Assembly (NCBI RefSeq): GCF_029227915.1
Contig: NC_079887.1
Location: 12,462,001 to 12,526,000, forward strand
Length of the DNA: 64,000 bases
Direction of reading: 5' to 3'
Origin: Hydractinia symbiolongicarpus
Taxonomy: Eukaryota; Cnidaria; Hydrozoa; Anthoathecata; Hydractiniidae
In this document: positions 60,801 through 64,000 of the stretch, piece after piece
How positions within the stretch are numbered: the stretch's first letter is position 1
Layout: the number at the start of each line of letters is the position of its first letter
Made by a program: the position numbers and the translations under genes
The notes under the pieces: model-generated
What the model was told of the DNA's origin: nothing
Seen by the model: only the letters and a program-made list of their open reading frames with translations
Databases searched by the model: none

Positions 60801-63028
60801 TTTTAAGATTTTCCTAAGTAATAACTTTAAAAATAATCTGACTTTGCTTTCTAAAAACTGGTACTTTAATACATTTAGTTCGAATCGCATCACACACCTT
60901 GGTGCATTGCACTTACAGAAATGTTTAGCTGTTAATGAGGGACTTATTGTATTAAAGGTGGGTGCGTCTATTAATTTTACCCGGCGTATCGTATTAATTA
61001 TTTTGATGCTACTCGCTAGTGTCGCGTGGGCTATTGCTTCGCAATCCGAAACTTAATCCGTGATTAAGTTCATGAACATTTCAACTATTTTTGGCGATTG
61101 TTTGAATTTGAGATTATTTAATTCAAAAAAATTGTCGTTAGCTATATAAGAAATGTCCAACATTTGACACATTTTTGTTTGCTTTTACAATTTAAGGTTG
61201 GTCAAAATCCACTTCAACATGGAGCAATTTGCGTATTACAAGGTGTTAAAGCCAATGCCAATACATTGTTGGCTGAAGTTGACCTGTCGGTAAGTCATAC
61301 TTATCTCAATACTTTATTCCATGATATCTGTAGATGCCGCCTATAGGATTTGAGCATGGAATTCATGGTCTACCTACACTGCACTTCACTTTGTGCCTAA
61401 TTTCGCTTGAACATGATATTTGTAACGTAGTGGAAAATAAAATTCAGTAATTCTCTTCACTTCGATAAAACATATTTGTTTCTATTTCAAAATGAATACA
61501 ATGTTTCTAGGATCTTTATATTCGCTGTCATTTTTCACCCTAAGCCCTGTAAAAAATGTCAGCGTATAATTTCGACAAGACAAACAATATCATCAGGCAC
61601 AATTTTTTTTATAATAATGACGAAAACATTGCCCCTTAACACGGTAATGAATGTGAATTGTATAGTTGTCTCTTTCCTCATCTTTCTAAACTCCACTAAG
61701 ACCTTGTGTGATAAAACACCCGCTAATTATAAACAGTAATTTCGTTTGCTTTGTAATCTCAGGAGTATATAACTAACCTAAAAAAAGATATTGATTTCAC
61801 ATTCTGTTCTTTCACAGGATGTACAAGTTACAAGGGAATTCATGGACTTATCAAAAAAGTTATGCGAAGGAAACGAAGAGCTTCGCATTTATCACGGCGG
61901 TTTGGGTGGTTCTCCACAAAAAGCATCAGAGCGTCCAAAACCCATGAAAGTTCTTCGGGACTACATCAAAGGAAACCAAATGCGTGTGTTTGACTTGTTT
62001 AAAAAGTTAGACAAGGACAAGAGTATGAGTATTTCCATACCAGAATTTGTTCAAGGCTTAAGAGACACTGGTGTTCCCTTGAGACATGATGAATTGTTTC
62101 AATTGGTAAAGTCCTTAGACTTAGATGGTGATGGTGAAATCAATTACAAGTAGGTAGTTTTATTTTAAGTGTTACTTCCGGCAACAGAGATTAGAATATG
62201 AAGCATGAACTCTTGCGATCTTAAATGTCATTATATCCAGGATACTATATTTTAACAGGCCGAGATACAGATTGAATCAATTGGTAGTCTAATTTAGCAA
62301 TTTTTTTAGAGACATTACAATACTGCATAGCAAGAAAAATGTATGATTGGATGTTGTTGTAAATTTACCGAAAAAATTGTCCTGACAGTCTAAAGTTATA
62401 GTTGTTTCACGACCTTACAGTGTTTCGAGGATAGCGTCTTATTTATGTTTAAATAATAGGACTGTATAATGATATGTCTCTACCTTGTGGTAAGAAAACA
62501 CTCTGACGCAGAGTGCGGCATATTTATACACGCCTAAGTCGAAAAGCACGAGAGTGCAGACTAATCCGCAGAATTAACATTCTCCGAAAGTGCAATTTTT
62601 GAATTCCGCATTTCGCTTTGTTTTTGTATAGAGAATTCCTAACTGGTCATCAGGAGGTACAGAAAGAAGAAAGAGATACATTCTTGAAAGATAAAGCTGA
62701 TAAAGAAAGAAGGAAAAAGCTCTCCATGAACCTGCAACCGTCAACACCGAGTTCGGGCAGTAGAAGCCAGCGAATATCAGTGGTTAGTCGAGAAAACTCA
62801 AGACCTAATTCGAGAAGTAGTTCCCGTCCAGTTTCACCTGGGCAGCACTTCAAAAACGAGGGTAGAAGAAGTAGGTCCAATACTTCTGGAGTTGATGAAA
62901 GCAGTTACTTAAGTATGAACAGAATTCCACCTTCTACAGCGCCTGCTAAGAAAATTAGTGTAGTTGTTCGGGAAGAAAAAGCTCCTGGCACGGCTCCAAA
63001 TAAAACTGATCGCTTGGTTTTGGAATAG
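51896..63028 (+). CDS. Leucine-rich-repeat and EF-hand protein (LRRC74-like), 12 exons
   Basis: Exons: 51896-51980, 55552-55733, 56332-56439, 56597-56690, 57155-57204, 58388-58469, 58931-59016, 59504-59619, 60879-60957, 61197-61289, 61818-62149, 62632-63028. All phases close to give 567 aa. Residues 1-28 are very acidic (a run of seven Asp). Residues about 65-325 hold ribonuclease-inhibitor-type LRRs, e.g. THLTALDLSDNGLGSEG, LRYLNVSHNLFGEEAG, LEEIDLSWNHLRQKGA and LKNLNLSWNGFGDDG. Two EF-hands follow: loop DKDKSMSISIPE at about 390-401 and the canonical loop DLDGDGEINYKE at about 426-437, split by the last intron. The tail (about 440-567) is rich in Ser and Arg. LRRs bind protein partners and the EF-hands suggest Ca2+ control. 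Closest by recall are LRRC74A/B; orthology is inferred. Confidence 0.9.
52080..54298 (+). mobile_element. LINE A (CR1/L2-like), 3' half, interrupted by LINE B
   Basis: Left part (52080-52211) encodes the reverse transcriptase tail GWKSQINSVATKLKKVNGII through LLSVYNALFHSN. After the nested element the same protein resumes at 53219 (NYCYQVWGQS through CDICIINFANN). A further C-terminal piece lies at about 53820-54010 (HANSLGLINLHAVRTSAFG). The element ends in an (ATTC)n tail at about 54280-54298, typical of CR1/L2-type LINEs. It lies in the first intron of the LRR/EF-hand gene, in sense orientation. It carries frame breaks and is inactive. Confidence 0.7.
52217..53218 (+). mobile_element. LINE B 3' half, nested in LINE A, with a zinc-binding insert
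   Basis: An open frame of 324 codons starts at the catalytic YADDLVLIAES motif of a reverse transcriptase. A cysteine/histidine module follows the palm region (about residues 58-103: CGVC, CQTCKHWVHKKC, CKHC; PHD/RING-like spacing). The thumb and C-terminal region follow (GRLYEACVRSVMLYGSETWA, LNWLGHLERM, PRGRPRKTW). It stops after THASMENGR and ends in an (ATG)n tail. AATTATTG occurs on both sides (52204 and again at 52216 on the left, 53219 on the right) and may be the target-site duplication. The 5' half, with endonuclease and most of the RT, is missing. Confidence 0.8.
54299..55551. other. Rest of intron 1 of the LRR/EF-hand gene
   Basis: AT-rich. It contains a near-perfect 36-bp hairpin (55084-55170) and then a C run of about 17 next to an A run of about 16 (about 55187-55222). 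No gene seen. Confidence 0.5.
55084..55170. repeat. Near-perfect inverted repeat, 36-bp stem and 15-nt loop
   Basis: The left arm 55084-55119 (GAGTTATCCTGAGCATCCTC...) pairs with 55135-55170 with a single mismatch, around a loop ATTTGCATGGTAAAA. It could be a MITE relic or a small-RNA precursor. Confidence 0.75.
57316..57824. mobile_element. Possible MITE with CCGGTACGCA ends
   Basis: The left end GACCGGTACGCACTAT is the imperfect reverse complement of the right end ATAATGCGTACCGGCC, about 510 bp apart. No coding capacity and no clear target-site duplication. The interior has GCAACAACATTC/GAATGTTGTATGC-type pairing. Confidence 0.5.
57996..58035. repeat. Perfect hairpin, 19-bp stem and 2-nt loop
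   Basis: CAGTATCCTCTATCTCTGA at 57996-58014 is followed by TT and its exact reverse complement at 58017-58035. Confidence 0.85.
59620..60878 (+). other. Intron 8 of the LRR/EF-hand gene
   Basis: Non-coding. The right half is the ATCTACCATATCTAAACT minisatellite described separately. Confidence 0.5.
60404..60745 (+). repeat. Minisatellite of about 18 bp with a 114-119 bp higher-order unit
   Basis: Basic unit close to CTATCTACCATATCTAAA. A larger block starting ATGTACCATATC recurs at 60404, 60518 and 60637 with the same internal order of variants (ACCAGATC, CTCTAAATCATC, CGACCATATC). Intronic. Confidence 0.8.
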
Positions 63029-64000
63029 CGATAACAGCAGAATACCAAACATAGGGAATGCATGGTTGATGAATTTTCGTTGCGGAGATTTAACCATTGA
63101 AAGAATTAAATGATTATTGTAAAGTTATCAATATAACTTTTTAAACTGGCTTCCACTTGAACAAAATTCCTCAATTCGATTGATGTCAACCTGCTATGGG
63201 CAAAAGTACGATTGCTTTCTACTTCGAAACTCGTCTTTTCACTGTGTGATTAACAGTATCAGTTTTATAGTGTTTTTAACCGTGAATATTTTCGTACGAC
63301 CTTCATATAAATGAATTTGCATTTGAATTTGTGTAAATAGGTTTATGGTGAAATTCATTTAAAGATGCATTTTTTACTGTAACATTGATACAAAAAATGA
63401 GGGGTTATTTCAAGTGCAAAATTTCCTTTCTCTTTTTAAGCCTTTAACCCTTTTTTTTAACCCTTTTAACGCAAGATTTTTTCGAAGAACCCAAAATTTC
63501 CTTTGCTTTCGCCGAAAATCTTTCGACTTTGAACCGGATTTCTGGACACCTGCTACTTCAAAGATAGTAAACGTAAGCACTGGGGGTTGGGAAATTATAT
63601 TCTTTTTCACATGGTCCTGTATCTGGATATCTCATAGTTGTGCGTTAAGAAACTACGACCGACGGACAGCATGCTGCTATTTCGCTTTAATAGACGCCAA
63701 TTCGCATCCTACTTTGTCTAGGGGTTAAGGAGAGAAAGTGCATGTACCGCGGTTTAGTGTAATTACCTAAAGTTTTTTTGGCCAATCAAATTTAAAAAAA
63801 TAAAAAAATAGAAGAATTGCAATTTATATTATATAAAGGATTTTTCCAAAATTTTTCCCCAACGTTTTAATCTTTGTTTGCAGAAAAATAAGTAATATAT
63901 TATAAATATTAATTTTATATGTCAATGTTTATATGTTTTTTATGTTTTTTTGTATACATGAAATTTCTAAAGTTTTTATGTTGCAGGGAAACGACACGGG
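63029..64000. other. 3' UTR and downstream flank of the LRR/EF-hand gene
   Basis: An ATTAAA at 63105-63110, about 80 nt past the stop, may be the poly(A) signal. The rest is AT-rich, with degenerate TTTAACCC blocks at about 63440-63470. No further gene seen. Confidence 0.45.

Overview
This window is animal nuclear DNA. It is AT-rich, has intron-split genes with GT...AG junctions, wide intergenic space and many SINEs, LINEs and MITEs. Nothing bacterial, viral or organellar is visible. The dynein light chain is nearly identical to the vertebrate one, TYW1 is complete with 21 coding exons, and the tRNA-headed SINEs, palindromic MITEs and TTTCGCGAAA-rich repeats look like those of marine invertebrates. 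I would guess a cnidarian, possibly a hydrozoan. That is inference, not something the sequence proves.

Layout. 1-1709 (minus): 5' part of a secreted CAP-domain gene that runs off the left edge. 2-5.2 kb: exon-like relics, a MITE-like inverted repeat and a tRNA-like relic. 5.5-6.8 kb: a LINE copy whose 5' part is inverted, with a poly(A) tail. 7.1-10.7 kb: a fold-back element whose two arms carry about 36-40 copies each of a 30-bp satellite in opposite orientation. 12.6-14.1 kb (plus): a two-exon class I glutamine amidotransferase. 14.2-21.6 kb: a MITE, then a 3,537-bp segment present twice in tandem, nearly identical, each copy holding two SINEs and a pogo/Tigger-like remnant. 21.7-22.0 kb (minus): dynein light chain LC8. 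24.2-25.8 and 30.8-33.7 kb (plus): two paralogous four-helix membrane protein genes of a family I do not recognise. 35.5-36.2 kb (plus): an ankyrin-repeat protein. 37.3-49.2 kb (minus): complete TYW1, a wybutosine-synthesis enzyme. 51.9-63.0 kb (plus): complete 12-exon leucine-rich-repeat plus EF-hand gene, LRRC74-like, with a LINE nested inside another LINE in its first intron.

The genes do not form a pathway or an operon. They are ordinary housekeeping genes (LC8, TYW1, the amidotransferase) beside lineage-specific families (CAP protein, four-helix pair). All multi-exon models were joined by hand from splice signals, and the codon phase closes at every junction. TYW1 (721 aa), the LRR/EF-hand protein (567 aa), the four-helix proteins (330 and 411 aa) and the amidotransferase (340 aa) each read through without a stop. 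The most unusual structures are the fold-back satellite element, the four-helix gene pair, the CAP protein with changed cavity residues, and a near-perfect 36-bp hairpin in the LRR gene intron.
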